In this document: piece after piece, positions 45,455 to 54,399 of the stretch
Position numbering within the stretch: position 1 is the first letter of the stretch
Layout of the letters: every line of letters begins with the position of its first letter
NCBI RefSeq assembly: GCF_003628305.1
Contig: NZ_RBZM01000004.1
Location: 496,001 to 560,000, forward strand
Direction: 5' to 3'
DNA length: 64,000 bases
Origin: Cohnella endophytica
GTDB lineage: Bacteria > Bacillota > Bacilli > Paenibacillales > Paenibacillaceae
Position numbers and translations under genes: made by a program
Notes under the pieces: model-generated
Databases searched by the model: none
Told to the model about the DNA's origin: nothing
Seen by the model: only the letters and a program-made list of their open reading frames with translations

Positions 45455-46747
45455 ATGGATATGATCGTTACCCCAACCGGCAAACTCAACGGTGAAATTC
45501 AAGCTTTATCCTCCAAAAATTATACGACTCGTTATTTACTCGTTTCCGCGCTAGCGGAAGGCACGAGCACGATCCTTTACCCCGCGCACAGCGAAGACGG
45601 AGAAGCGATGCGTCGTTGCATCCGCGATCTGGGAGCGATCGTCGAAGAGGACGAGGAGAAAATCGTCATTACCGGCTTCGGTCGCCATCCAAAAGCCGCG
45701 AACGAGCTTAACGTAGGCAATGCGGGCGCCGTATTGCGTTTCGTCATGGCCATCGCGGCGCTGCTGCCGGAAGTTCATTTCGTCAATGCTTACCCGGAAT
45801 CGCTTGGCAAACGTCCGCATGACGATCTGATCGTCGCGCTTGAGAGCATGGGCGTTACGATCGAGCACAACAACGGTCGTCTGCCGATGACGATCAAAGG
45901 CGGGAATCCGCGCGGCGGCAAAATTCAAGTATCGGGTAACGTGAGCTCCCAGTTCCTCAGCGCGCTCTTGTTCTTGACCCCGCTATTAGAAGAAGATAGC
46001 GAAATCGAAGTGCTTCACGACCTGAAATCCAAGGTCGTTATCGGTCAGACGCTCGAGGTGCTCGCCCAAGCGGGAATCGTCGTCGATGCATCCGAAGACC
46101 TGATGCATTACAAAATTCCGGGCAAGCAGAAATATAAAGCGCAGACCTATACGGTTCAAGGAGACTACCCCGGCTCGGCGGCGATCTTGGCCGCTGCGGC
46201 GGTTACGGAATCCGACGTCGTCGTCCATCGTTTGATGGAGAACAGCAAACAAGGCGAGCGCGCGGTCGTCGACGTATTGCGCGCGATGAACGTTCCGTTG
46301 ACGCACGAGAACGGCATCGTTCACGTGCAAGGAAACGGCCGTCTGACTGCAGGAGAGTTCGACGGCGACGAATTTACCGACGGCGTGCTCGCCATGGTGG
46401 CGGCAGCCGTCTTCGCCGAAGGCACTTCCCGTTTCTACAACGTGGAGAACTTGCGTTACAAGGAATGCGATCGCATTACCGACTACTTGGCCGAGCTGCG
46501 CAAAGCGGGGGCGCGGGTAGAAGAGAAGCGGGACGAGATCATCGTCCACGGCCGTCCGGAAGGCGTGGAAGGCGGCGTCGAGATCGACGCTCACTTCGAT
46601 CACCGGGTAATCATGGCGCTTACGATCGTGGGCTTGCGTTCGGCGCAGCCTATCCGCATTAAGGATGCGCATCACGTGGCCAAATCTTATCCGATCTATT
46701 TCGATCATTTGAAGGCGCTTGGCGCCCAAGTCGAGTGGGCAGACTAA
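45455..46747 (+). CDS. aroA: 3-phosphoshikimate 1-carboxyvinyltransferase (EPSP synthase), divergent
   Basis: Joins shikimate-3-phosphate and PEP. The 430-residue protein aligns over its length: SSQFLSALL, EFTDGVLAMVAAAVF, NLRYKECDR and FDHRV, with catalytic Asp, Lys and Arg present. But conserved positions differ: SSKNYTTR has Asn22 where E. coli Ser23 binds shikimate-3-phosphate, and VGNAGAVLRF has Ala92 and Phe96 where E. coli has Thr97 and Pro101. Those last two positions govern glyphosate access in studied enzymes. It lies near aroK; AAGGAGCG precedes the ATG. Confidence 0.88.
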   Translation: MDMIVTPTGKLNGEIQALSSKNYTTRYLLVSALAEGTSTILYPAHSEDGEAMRRCIRDLGAIVEEDEEKIVITGFGRHPKAANELNVGNAGAVLRFVMAIAALLPEVHFVNAYPESLGKRPHDDLIVALESMGVTIEHNNGRLPMTIKGGNPRGGKIQVSGNVSSQFLSALLFLTPLLEEDSEIEVLHDLKSKVVIGQTLEVLAQAGIVVDASEDLMHYKIPGKQKYKAQTYTVQGDYPGSAAILAAAAVTESDVVVHRLMENSKQGERAVVDVLRAMNVPLTHENGIVHVQGNGRLTAGEFDGDEFTDGVLAMVAAAVFAEGTSRFYNVENLRYKECDRITDYLAELRKAGARVEEKRDEIIVHGRPEGVEGGVEIDAHFDHRVIMALTIVGLRSAQPIRIKDAHHVAKSYPIYFDHLKALGAQVEWAD

Positions 46748-46787
46748 ACCGAAATCAAATTCGCCCCAATCAAGGGAGGTTCATCCA

Positions 46788-47222
46788 ATGGCATACGTTC
46801 ACCCGTCAAGAGATGAAATCAAGCAAATTTTGATCGGCGCCGATACGATCGCCGTCGTCGGTTTGTCCGACGACCCTAGCAAGACGTCTTATATGGTGTC
46901 CGAGGCGATGCAAGCCAAAGGCTACCGCATCATTCCGGTTAACCCGAACGCGACGTCGATCCTCGGCGAGAAAAGCTATCCTTCCCTGAAGGACGTTCCG
47001 GAACCGATCGACATCGTGAACGTCTTTCGCAGACCGGAGCATACTCCGCCGATCGCCAAGGAAGCCGTCGAAGTCGGCGCGAAAGTACTTTGGCTCCAAC
47101 TCGGCATCTCCAACGAGGAAGCCGCGTCCATCGCGACCGAAGGCGGCCTTCGGATCATCATGGACCGCTGCATCAAAGTCGAAGATTCGATTCTTCTCCC
47201 GCAGGGTAAACCTGCGTCTTAA
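46788..47222 (+). CDS. CoA-binding domain protein (YccU-like)
   Basis: A 144-residue Rossmann-fold protein with TIAVVGLSDDPSKTSYMV, YRIIPVNPN and DIVNVFRRPEHTPPIAKEAV, the pattern of the CoA_binding_2 family. GGGAGG precedes the ATG. It follows aroA by 40 bases and may be co-transcribed. Function unknown. Confidence 0.9.
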   Translation: MAYVHPSRDEIKQILIGADTIAVVGLSDDPSKTSYMVSEAMQAKGYRIIPVNPNATSILGEKSYPSLKDVPEPIDIVNVFRRPEHTPPIAKEAVEVGAKVLWLQLGISNEEAASIATEGGLRIIMDRCIKVEDSILLPQGKPAS

Positions 47223-47248
47223 AAAAATCGGCAATGAAAAATCAGGAT

Positions 47249-47277
47249 TTGAAGGAAGTAAATAGATGACCATAAAA
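47249..47277 (+). promoter_or_regulatory. Probable promoter of the PTS operon
   Basis: TTGAAG (47249-47254), a 17-base spacer and ATAAAA (47272-47277). Transcription would begin at about 47284, just before the first base of the structured leader. Confidence 0.5.
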
Positions 47278-47285
47278 GGGACCAA

Positions 47286-47391
47286 GATGTATCTCCTGTA
47301 AGAGTTTACGTCCGCCTCTTGGAGCTCATTGCCACCTTGAAAGTCTCATCAGGCAATGGGCGGAGAGGAAGCGGCTGGAAGGAGATACATC
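47286..47391 (+). ncRNA. Structured 5' leader of the PTS gene, unknown class
   Basis: Three nested helices are directly visible. P1 is 12 perfect pairs, GATGTATCTCCT (47286-47297) with AGGAGATACATC (47380-47391). P2 pairs CCTCT (47315-47319) with AGAGG (47364-47368), extended by CCG with CGG. P3 pairs GCTCATTGCC with GGCAATGGGC (47324-47333 and 47352-47361, one G-T). An 18-base apical loop remains. The gene starts 74 bases downstream. It could be a riboswitch or protein-binding leader; it fits no class I know. Confidence 0.6.
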
Positions 47392-47464
47392 GTCGTCCCA
47401 TCCCTTGGTCATCTTTTTATTTCCTTCTCGCTTTCATTTTTTCATCGGAAAGGAGGGGAAAAAC

Positions 47465-49351
47465 TTGTACGGAATCGGCTATCTCCAGAGGCTCGGCCGA
47501 GCCATGATGCTCCCGATGACGGTACTTCCCGCGGCTGCCATCTTCCTGATGTTGGCGCGCCTGCCGTGGGACTCCTTCGGCTGGCCGCAAGTGCCGGACA
47601 TTCTACACGCGGCGGGAATGGCCATCTTCGAATACATCCCTTACGTCTTCGCGATCGGGATCGCGCTGGGCTTGTCCAATCAGACCGCGACGGCGGGCAT
47701 GGCGGCGTTAACCGGCATGTTTATTTTTCATATCGTTACGTATACATACGACCCGAACGGCGTTCAACCCTCGATGTTCGCCGGCGCGGTCATTGGCATC
47801 ATTTCCGGATGGGCGCACGATCGGTTCAAGTCGTTCCAGCTTCCCGAATTTTTGCAGTTTTTCGGAGGCTCGCGTTTCGTTCCGCTATTCATGAGCGTCG
47901 TTTCGCTCCTCTTTTCTTGGATCATGATCGGCGTCGGCGAAGGGTTAAGAGGCTGGGCGGAATCGGCGGGCACGCTCGTTTATTCCGCTGGCGGCTTTGG
48001 CGTGTTCTTGTATGGGTTCCTGCATCGGATTCTTGTCGCGTTCGGGTTGCACCATCTGCTGAACCACGTTTTCTGGTTCCAGGTCGGGCAGTATTCCGAT
48101 GCTAACGGTTCCGTCTATTTCGGGGATATGCCGCGTTTCTTCGCCGGCGATCCGAATGCGGGCATATTCATGGCGGGATTGTACCCGATCATGATGTTCG
48201 CCCTGCCGGCGGTCGCGTTCGCGATCATTCACGAAGCCCGTGAAGATTTGAAGCCGAAGACGAGGAAGCAATTCCGGATTGCCGCTTTGAGTTCTTTTTT
48301 GACGGGAGTCACGGAACCGGTAGAGTTCGCGTTTCTGTTCGTCGCGCCGTACCTCTTTATCGTGCATGCGCTAATCTCCGGGGGAATCATGTGGCTCGTG
48401 TACGAGCTCGATATTCATCACGGTTTTACCTTTTCCGCGGGAGCCCTGGAGTTCTTGGTCAACATGCCGCTGGCTCAAAAGGGATGGCTGCTTATTCCGA
48501 TCGGCCTCGTTGTCGGTCTGCTGTATTACGTGATGTTCAGATGGAGTATTCGCAGGTTCCAATTGGCGACTCCGGGACGCGAAGACGCGACGCGGCTGGA
48601 CGATTGGGCGGGAGATATCCCCTACCGGGCTCCCCTTATTTTGCAGTCGCTGGGCGGGAAGGAGAACGTCGTCAGGCTCGAAGCGTGCATCACCCGCTTG
48701 CGCTTAACCTTGGAAGACGATCGACGGGTCGATGTGCAGTCGCTGCGTCACCTGGGAGCAGCTGGAGTTATCCGCCTTGGGGGCGGGCACGTGCAGGTCG
48801 TCTTCGGAACCTTCTCGGAGCTGATCCGGGAAGAAATCAATAAACATATCCAGACAGACGTCCAGCAAATACAATTCCATTCCCCCTTGCAAGGTCGCAT
48901 GATTCCTCTCGAAGAGGTAGACGATCCGATCTTCGCGCAACGGCTTGTCGGGCGAGGGGTCGCGTTTATTCCGGACAAAGGGGAACTCGTAGCGCCCGTT
49001 CATGGAACGATCATTCACATCCATCCCTCCTTGCATGCAATCGGTTTATCGACGAAGGATGGACTGGAGGTGTTGCTGCACGTCGGCATAGACACCTCTC
49101 ATCTTGGAGGCAAAGGCTTTACGATTCTCGTAAAGATGGGAGACGAGGTAACTCCGGGACAGCCGCTCCTGAAGTTCCATATCCCTACCTTGAAAAAACA
49201 TGCCAAATCGTTGGCGACTCCGATGGTCATCACGAATCCGGACATCGTGAAGTCTTGGAGGTTCGCGCCGTATAAGGCGGTCAAGAAAGGCCAGGCTGCC
49301 GTCATGTCGGTCGTTGTGAAAGAGAGAGAGAACAAGGGGGCGGAGAAATGA
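47465..49351 (+). CDS. PTS sugar transporter IICBA (glucose/N-acetylglucosamine family)
   Basis: Imports and phosphorylates a hexose. The 628-residue protein has a IIC membrane domain (about 1-380, with FGLHHLLNHVFWFQ and SFLTGVTEPVEFAFLF), a IIB domain with phosphocysteine in EACITRLRLTL (near 407) and a IIA domain with phosphohistidine in LLHVGIDTS (near 540). TTG start with AAAGGAGGGG six bases upstream. The last bases overlap ptsI. Sugar specificity cannot be read with certainty. Confidence 0.92.
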   Translation: MYGIGYLQRLGRAMMLPMTVLPAAAIFLMLARLPWDSFGWPQVPDILHAAGMAIFEYIPYVFAIGIALGLSNQTATAGMAALTGMFIFHIVTYTYDPNGVQPSMFAGAVIGIISGWAHDRFKSFQLPEFLQFFGGSRFVPLFMSVVSLLFSWIMIGVGEGLRGWAESAGTLVYSAGGFGVFLYGFLHRILVAFGLHHLLNHVFWFQVGQYSDANGSVYFGDMPRFFAGDPNAGIFMAGLYPIMMFALPAVAFAIIHEAREDLKPKTRKQFRIAALSSFLTGVTEPVEFAFLFVAPYLFIVHALISGGIMWLVYELDIHHGFTFSAGALEFLVNMPLAQKGWLLIPIGLVVGLLYYVMFRWSIRRFQLATPGREDATRLDDWAGDIPYRAPLILQSLGGKENVVRLEACITRLRLTLEDDRRVDVQSLRHLGAAGVIRLGGGHVQVVFGTFSELIREEINKHIQTDVQQIQFHSPLQGRMIPLEEVDDPIFAQRLVGRGVAFIPDKGELVAPVHGTIIHIHPSLHAIGLSTKDGLEVLLHVGIDTSHLGGKGFTILVKMGDEVTPGQPLLKFHIPTLKKHAKSLATPMVITNPDIVKSWRFAPYKAVKKGQAAVMSVVVKERENKGAEK

Positions 49352-51102
49352 TTCAGGCGTTGGGGGCATCGCAGGGAATCGCCATCGGCAAAGCGTTCGT
49401 TTTGCCGCATTGGGAGTGGGAGTTGCCGGATCAGAAAATCGACGTGGCGGACTTGGCCAAAGAATTCGAGCGGCTTTACGAGGGGATTCGGCGCTCCAAG
49501 ACCGAGATCAATCAGATGAGGACGGAGCTTGACGAGGTCGTAGGCTCGGAGGAAGCGAGCATATTCGACGCCCATCTGGCCATTCTGGAAGATCCGGTGT
49601 TCATGAACGAGATCCAGGGCATTATTCAGCGTCAATATAAAGTCGCGGAAGTGGCCGTCAAGGAAGCGATCGATCACTTCGTTACGATGTTCGATTTGTT
49701 GGACGACGAATATATGAAAGAGCGCGCCTTGGATATCAAAGACGTAGGCAACCGTCTGCTTAAGCATTTGCTTGGCGCTCCGGATATCGCTTTGCCGGAG
49801 GACACGCAGCCGTTCGTGCTCGTCGTGCGCGAGCTGTCTCCTTCGCAGCTGGTTCATCTGAAGCCGGAGCTCGTACTCGGGATCGTCACGATGGTAGGCA
49901 GTCCTACCTCGCATTCCGCGATCATGGCGAGAGCGTTCGGAATTCCGATGGTCATGGGCGTCGAAGGCAAGCTGGAGCAACCGATCGCGACGGGAGACTT
50001 GCTCATTATCGATGGCGGTTCGGGGATGCTGCAGGTCGATCCTTCGTCGGAAACCGTATCCCGCTATACGGATATGCGTAAGCGTCAGAACGTCGTCAAG
50101 GAGCAGTTGCTCAAGCTCGTAGAGGTGCCTTCTCTATCTCAGGACGGCGTTCCTCTGACGCTAGCCGCAAATATCAGTTCGCTGAAAGAGCTGGATGCGG
50201 CTCTTGCCAACGGGGCGGAAGGGGTCGGACTGTTCCGGACGGAGTTTCTGTACATGGATCGGAGCCGATTTCCAACGGAAGATGAGCAATTCGAAGTGTA
50301 TCGAGCGGTAGTCCAGAAGCTAAGAGGGGAAACCTTGATCATCCGAACGCTGGATATCGGCGGAGACAAACAGCTGGATTATTACGAGCTGCCGGAGGAA
50401 GAAAACCCGTTCCTCGGTTTCCGGGCGATTCGGTTCAGCTTGGAGCGCAAGGATTTGTTCAAAATCCAGCTCAGAGCGATTCTGCGTGCGTCCGAATACG
50501 GCGACGTGCGGATTATGTATCCGCTTATTACCTCCATAGACGAGGTAAGGGATGCGAACGCGGTGCTTTCCGAGGCGAAACGCGAACTGGCAGCGGAAGG
50601 CATTCCTTATGATGCCGACATCCAAGCCGGCATTATGATCGAAGTGCCCGCGGCCGTGGCCATCGCGGATTTATTAGCCGAGGAAGCGGCGTTTTTCAGT
50701 ATCGGAACGAACGACCTCATTCAATTCACGTTAGCCGTCGATCGCATGAACGAGCAGATCAGCCATCTATACGAGCCCTATCATCCGGCCATCTTGCGGA
50801 TGATCCGCGCCGTGACGAACGCGGCCAAATCGCAAGGAATTCCGGTCAGCATCTGCGGGGAAATCGCGGGCGACGTCAATGCTTTACCGATCTGGTTAGG
50901 TCTTGGTATCGAGGAGTTGAGCTTATCCGCGCAAGCGATCCTGCCCGTTAAGGATGGCCTGCTGCGAACGAAGGCTGCGGATAGTCGCAAGCTGCTCGAA
51001 GAGATGTTCCGCTGCAAGACGGCGTCGGAAGTGCGCGCATTGGCAAGCCAATTCCATGCGGAAGCGGCGCTTGCTCCGGGGAACGTACAATCGCTGCTAT
51101 AA
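49348..51102 (+). CDS. ptsI: PTS enzyme I (PEP-protein phosphotransferase)
   Basis: Transfers phosphate from PEP to HPr, the first PTS step. The 584-residue protein has the phospho-His motif GSPTSHSAIMARAFGIP, EGVGLFRTEFLYM, GFRAIRFSL and IGTNDLIQFTLAVDR with the catalytic CGEIAGD. It starts in an ATGA overlap with the IICBA gene. ptsH, which normally precedes ptsI, is absent between the two genes, so HPr must come from elsewhere. Confidence 0.96.
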   Translation: MIQALGASQGIAIGKAFVLPHWEWELPDQKIDVADLAKEFERLYEGIRRSKTEINQMRTELDEVVGSEEASIFDAHLAILEDPVFMNEIQGIIQRQYKVAEVAVKEAIDHFVTMFDLLDDEYMKERALDIKDVGNRLLKHLLGAPDIALPEDTQPFVLVVRELSPSQLVHLKPELVLGIVTMVGSPTSHSAIMARAFGIPMVMGVEGKLEQPIATGDLLIIDGGSGMLQVDPSSETVSRYTDMRKRQNVVKEQLLKLVEVPSLSQDGVPLTLAANISSLKELDAALANGAEGVGLFRTEFLYMDRSRFPTEDEQFEVYRAVVQKLRGETLIIRTLDIGGDKQLDYYELPEEENPFLGFRAIRFSLERKDLFKIQLRAILRASEYGDVRIMYPLITSIDEVRDANAVLSEAKRELAAEGIPYDADIQAGIMIEVPAAVAIADLLAEEAAFFSIGTNDLIQFTLAVDRMNEQISHLYEPYHPAILRMIRAVTNAAKSQGIPVSICGEIAGDVNALPIWLGLGIEELSLSAQAILPVKDGLLRTKAADSRKLLEEMFRCKTASEVRALASQFHAEAALAPGNVQSLL

Positions 51103-51116
51103 TCTAAGGTAATATG

Positions 51117-51173
51117 AAATGCCTCCGCGCCGCCCGGAAGAAACGAATTCTTGGCGGAGGCAGGGAGGCATTT
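51117..51173. terminator. Hairpin between convergent ptsI and PfpI genes
   Basis: AAATGCCTCC pairs with GGAGGCATTT; an alternative pairing uses CCTCCGC with GCGGAGG. T tracts on either side are short. Confidence 0.55.
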
Positions 51174-51176
51174 GGT

Positions 51177-51698
51177 TTAACGTCCGAAGAGCAAATCGCA
51201 GAACGCTTTGGCGTAAGGGGGAAGATCGGGCGGTCTCCGGGCGGAGACGATGTTACCGTCGACGACGACCGCTTCGTCCAGCCACGTGGATCCGGCGTTC
51301 TCCATATCGTCGCGTATACCCGGCGTTGAGGTTACGGTCCTGCCTTCCAATATTTTGGCGGAGATGAGAACCCAGCCGGCGTGACAGATTTGTCCGATCG
51401 GCTTGCCGGCATCGTTCATGCGACGTACGAAGTCCAGCACGCGGGCATCTCTGCGGATTTTATCCGGAGCCCATCCGCCCGGGACGAGCAGTCCGTCGAA
51501 AAGGTCCGCGTTAAGCTCTTCGTAGCCGATATCCGCCACCGCGGGCACGCCGTACTTGCCGATGTGCTTGCGCCCTTTTTCCGGACCGGCGTACAGTACC
51601 TCGGCGCCTTCTTCGCGAAGACGGTAAACCGGATACCAGAGCTCCAAATCTTCGAACTCGTCGTCTAGCAGACATACGACTCTTTTGTTTGCGGTCAT
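51177..51698 (-). CDS. DJ-1/PfpI family protein
   Basis: A 173-residue protein with VVCLLDDEFEDLELWYPVYRL, FDGLLVPGGWAPDKIR and the nucleophile elbow QICHAGWVLIS. Members act as glyoxalase-like deglycases or stress proteins. The ATG at 51698 follows GGAGG with ten bases between. Confidence 0.9.
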   Translation of the reverse strand: MTANKRVVCLLDDEFEDLELWYPVYRLREEGAEVLYAGPEKGRKHIGKYGVPAVADIGYEELNADLFDGLLVPGGWAPDKIRRDARVLDFVRRMNDAGKPIGQICHAGWVLISAKILEGRTVTSTPGIRDDMENAGSTWLDEAVVVDGNIVSARRPPDLPPYAKAFCDLLFGR

Positions 51699-51800
51699 AA
51701 TCACATATCCTCCATTCAACGTCTTTACGGAAACTAGACTCCATTGTACCAGAATAGAGATTACGGTTCACGCCGGCGCGGAGGAGCAGGAGGAGGAAAA

Positions 51801-52220
51801 ATGAGATTGAATTCGAAATGGAGATATGCTCCCGCGGTCATCTGCATGCTGACGATTTTTATTACTTCGTCCAGAAGCGGCGACCAACTGGATACGGTTC
51901 TTCCTTGGTTACAGAAATGGTTGCCGGCCTTAACGGATTTCAACCCGATGCATTACGTCGCTTATTTCGCGTTAGGCTTGTCCTTCGCGCTGGCGATGGG
52001 GAAGAGGGCGGCCACATGGCCGGGATTCTTGTTGAACGTTGTCCTCTGCTTGCTCTATGGGATTACCGACGAATGGCACCAGTCGTTCGTGCCGATGCGC
52101 ACGCCGGATCCTCAGGACTTGCTGCACGACGGGATCGGAGCGGCCGTCGCGGGCTTGCTCGTGCTTATCGTATATTACTTAATAGGTAGGCGGAGTTCCA
52201 GAAATTACACCGTTAGGTAA
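51801..52220 (+). CDS. VanZ-like family membrane protein
   Basis: A 139-residue protein with four helices; SGDQLD near the N-terminus, MHYVAYFALGLSFA and YGITDEWHQSFVPMRTPDPQDLLHDGIGA are the VanZ signature. VanZ-type proteins confer low-level teicoplanin or antimicrobial tolerance in some species; here the role is unknown. GGAGGAGG precedes the ATG. Confidence 0.88.
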   Translation: MRLNSKWRYAPAVICMLTIFITSSRSGDQLDTVLPWLQKWLPALTDFNPMHYVAYFALGLSFALAMGKRAATWPGFLLNVVLCLLYGITDEWHQSFVPMRTPDPQDLLHDGIGAAVAGLLVLIVYYLIGRRSSRNYTVR

Positions 52221-52289
52221 TGCAGGATTCCCTAGGCCGGGGAGCGAATAAATCAGGGAAAGCTCTTTGCTCATAAGGAGAGAATCCCG

Positions 52290-52700
52290 TTGCTTAAACA
52301 CTGTCCCTGCGGAGGAGACATGACGCTCATGCTCCGTACCGTCATTTTCGCCAAAAAAGTAAATATCAACAACGTCCCCGTATACAATTGCCACATGTGC
52401 GGCAGGAACGACGTGTTCCCGGGCGTCAAGGAAGACGTCGGCAAGTTGGTAGGCCAGCTAGGAGCTAGACCGGTCGCCCATAGCATCTCGTTCGATCAGG
52501 TACACGAGTGGGCAGGGGTATTGTCGCAAGCGCTAAATCGCTCGGATAGGTTGCATGCCGCCGCTATTGCCGAAGTCACGGAGGAAAGAGTGAATCAGCT
52601 GCTCGATTTGCTGCTGCTCGCCGATTCTCTCAAAGATGAAGCATGGAAGGCGGACTTAGAGAATCGGTTATCGCAATTAAGCGCCCAATACATATTCTAG
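52290..52700 (+). CDS. YgiT-type zinc-ribbon protein
   Basis: A 136-residue protein with a zinc ribbon made by CPCGG at the start and CHMCG near residue 34, followed by a helical C-terminal half (LNRSDRLHAAAIAEVTEERVNQLLDLL). TTG start after AAGGAGAG. YgiT-type proteins can be antitoxins, but no toxin gene is adjacent. Confidence 0.65.
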   Translation: MLKHCPCGGDMTLMLRTVIFAKKVNINNVPVYNCHMCGRNDVFPGVKEDVGKLVGQLGARPVAHSISFDQVHEWAGVLSQALNRSDRLHAAAIAEVTEERVNQLLDLLLLADSLKDEAWKADLENRLSQLSAQYIF

Positions 52701-52705
52701 CGCCT

Positions 52706-52736
52706 AAGACGGGGGCGACCGCCCTCGTCTTTTTTT
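52706..52736 (+). terminator. Terminator after the zinc-ribbon gene
   Basis: AAGACGGGGGC/GCCCTCGTCTT stem with a GACC loop and seven T. Confidence 0.9.
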
Positions 52737-52797
52737 GCGAAGGACGCCTATTTCTGCTACGATGATCTTACGACTTTTTTTGAGGAGGCTGAATCAA

Positions 52798-53157
52798 ATG
52801 GCAAACGTACAACAATTGACGACCATAGAGCAATGGGAACAAGCGCTCAAGGGTTCGGCCGCTAAGCCGTTGCTCGTATTCAAGCATAGCACGAGCTGTT
52901 CGGTCAGCGCGGGCGCGCACGAAGAGTTCACGCACTTTATCGAAGACCGCAAGGCGGAGCAGGTCGATTACGCGATCGTTCACGTTATCGAGGATCGTCC
53001 GGTCAGCAACGCGATCGCGGAGCAACTCGATATCAAGCACGCTTCCCCGCAAGCGATTCTAGTAAAAGACGGTCAACCGGTTTGGAATACGTCGCATTGG
53101 CATATTACTTACGCTTTTTTGTCGGAAAAGCTCGTTCCTTCCGCAAGCAATCTCTAA
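52798..53157 (+). CDS. ytxJ: YtxJ-like bacilliredoxin (BrxC family)
   Basis: A 119-residue thioredoxin-fold protein with the single active-site cysteine in FKHSTSCSVSAGAH and the cis-Pro loop HASPQAILV. YtxJ/BrxC removes bacillithiol from proteins; characterised members usually have TCPIS at the site, so SCSVS is a variant. GAGGAGG precedes the ATG. Confidence 0.87.
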   Translation: MANVQQLTTIEQWEQALKGSAAKPLLVFKHSTSCSVSAGAHEEFTHFIEDRKAEQVDYAIVHVIEDRPVSNAIAEQLDIKHASPQAILVKDGQPVWNTSHWHITYAFLSEKLVPSASNL

Positions 53158-53179
53158 TCTCGACCTCATGCGCTTAATA

Positions 53180-53212
53180 AACCCCATGTTAGATTGCTAA
53201 ACATGCGGTTTT
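53180..53212 (+). terminator. Terminator after ytxJ
   Basis: AACC-CATGTT pairs with AACATG-GGTT (one mismatch) followed by a short TTTTG. Confidence 0.6.
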
Positions 53213-53287
53213 GTCGTATGATTACCTTAATAATCCATGACTGGACGGTCAATTGTTTTCCAGTCACGAACATTGGAGCGAATTATT

Positions 53288-54304
53288 GTGACGGTAACCA
53301 TTTACGACGTGGCGCGCGAAGCTGGCGTATCGATGGCGACAGTATCGCGCGTAGTCAATAACAACCCGAACGTAAAGCCGCAAACGCGGAAAAAAGTATA
53401 TGAAGCGATAGAACGTCTCGGTTATCGGCCGAATGCGGTCGCTCGCGGACTCGCCAGCAAGAAAACGACGACCGTAGGGGTCGTTATTCCCGATATCGCT
53501 AACGCGATTTTCGCGGAGGTGGCGCGCGGGATCGAAGACATCGCGAACATGTACCACTACAATATTATTCTTAGTAACGCGGACAAGCGCAAGGACAAGG
53601 AAATCCGCGTTATCAACACGTTGCTGGAGAAGCAAGTCGACGGTTTGCTATTCATGGGCGGAGCCGTAACGGACGAGCATATTCAAGCTTTCAAAACTTC
53701 CAACGTGCCGATCGTGCTTTGCGCGACGAAAGACGAGAAGGGCACGATCCCTTCCGTCGATATCGACCATGAAGCCGCGGCTTTCGACGCGGTTAACCGT
53801 CTGATCGAGGAAGGCCACAAAGCGATCGCGATGATCAGCGGTACTTTGCAGGATCCTGCCAACGGTTATGCCCGTTACCAAGGCTACAAGCGCGCTCTTG
53901 ATCAAGCGGGGCTTCCTTACCGCGAGGAATACGTTAGGGTCGGGAATTATAAATACGAGTCCGGCATCGACGCCATGCAGTATTTCCTCACTCTGACCGA
54001 GCGTCCGACTGCCGTTTTCTCCGCAACGGACGAGATGGCGATCGGAGCGATCCATTGCATTCAAGACGCGAACCTGAACGTTCCGAACGACATTTCCGTC
54101 ATCAGCGTGGATAACAGCCGGATCTCCTCGATGGTTCGTCCGCTCTTGACGACGGTCGCGCAACCGATGTACGACATCGGAGCGGTGTCGATGAGGCTGC
54201 TGACGAAGCTGATGAAGAAGGAAGCCGTAGAGAACGGAACGGTTATTTTGCCGCATGAGCTGATCGTTCGCCGCTCCGTAACCGGACCGCGAAACAACGG
54301 TTAG
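53288..54304 (+). CDS. ccpA: Catabolite control protein A (LacI family)
   Basis: The master carbon-catabolite regulator that binds cre sites with HPr-Ser-P. The 338-residue protein has the LacI helix-turn-helix [22 protein letters not shown], hinge [12 protein letters not shown] and a periplasmic-binding-like effector domain. GTG start after TTGGAGCG. A cre-like site lies before acsA, within 4 kb, and the sugar PTS with enzyme I is 2 kb upstream. Confidence 0.95.
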   Translation: MTVTIYDVAREAGVSMATVSRVVNNNPNVKPQTRKKVYEAIERLGYRPNAVARGLASKKTTTVGVVIPDIANAIFAEVARGIEDIANMYHYNIILSNADKRKDKEIRVINTLLEKQVDGLLFMGGAVTDEHIQAFKTSNVPIVLCATKDEKGTIPSVDIDHEAAAFDAVNRLIEEGHKAIAMISGTLQDPANGYARYQGYKRALDQAGLPYREEYVRVGNYKYESGIDAMQYFLTLTERPTAVFSATDEMAIGAIHCIQDANLNVPNDISVISVDNSRISSMVRPLLTTVAQPMYDIGAVSMRLLTKLMKKEAVENGTVILPHELIVRRSVTGPRNNG

Positions 54305-54399
54305 CACGCAACTTTCGCGAATAGACAGCCCTGCTTCGGTGCCAGATCGGCCGCGGCGGGGCTTCTTTATGAGTTAAATACAGAAGGGGATGAACGGGT

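Noticed and set aside
47338-47351. cre-like TGAAAGTCTCATCA in the PTS leader
   Set aside because: The central CG of the cre consensus is TC, and the sequence lies in the apical loop of the RNA structure.
47334-47358. RAT-type antiterminator around ATCAGGCA before the PTS gene
   Set aside because: RAT elements need TTACTG pairing with CAGGCA and a terminator overlapping the hairpin. Here the pairing partner is CATTGCC and no overlapping terminator is seen.
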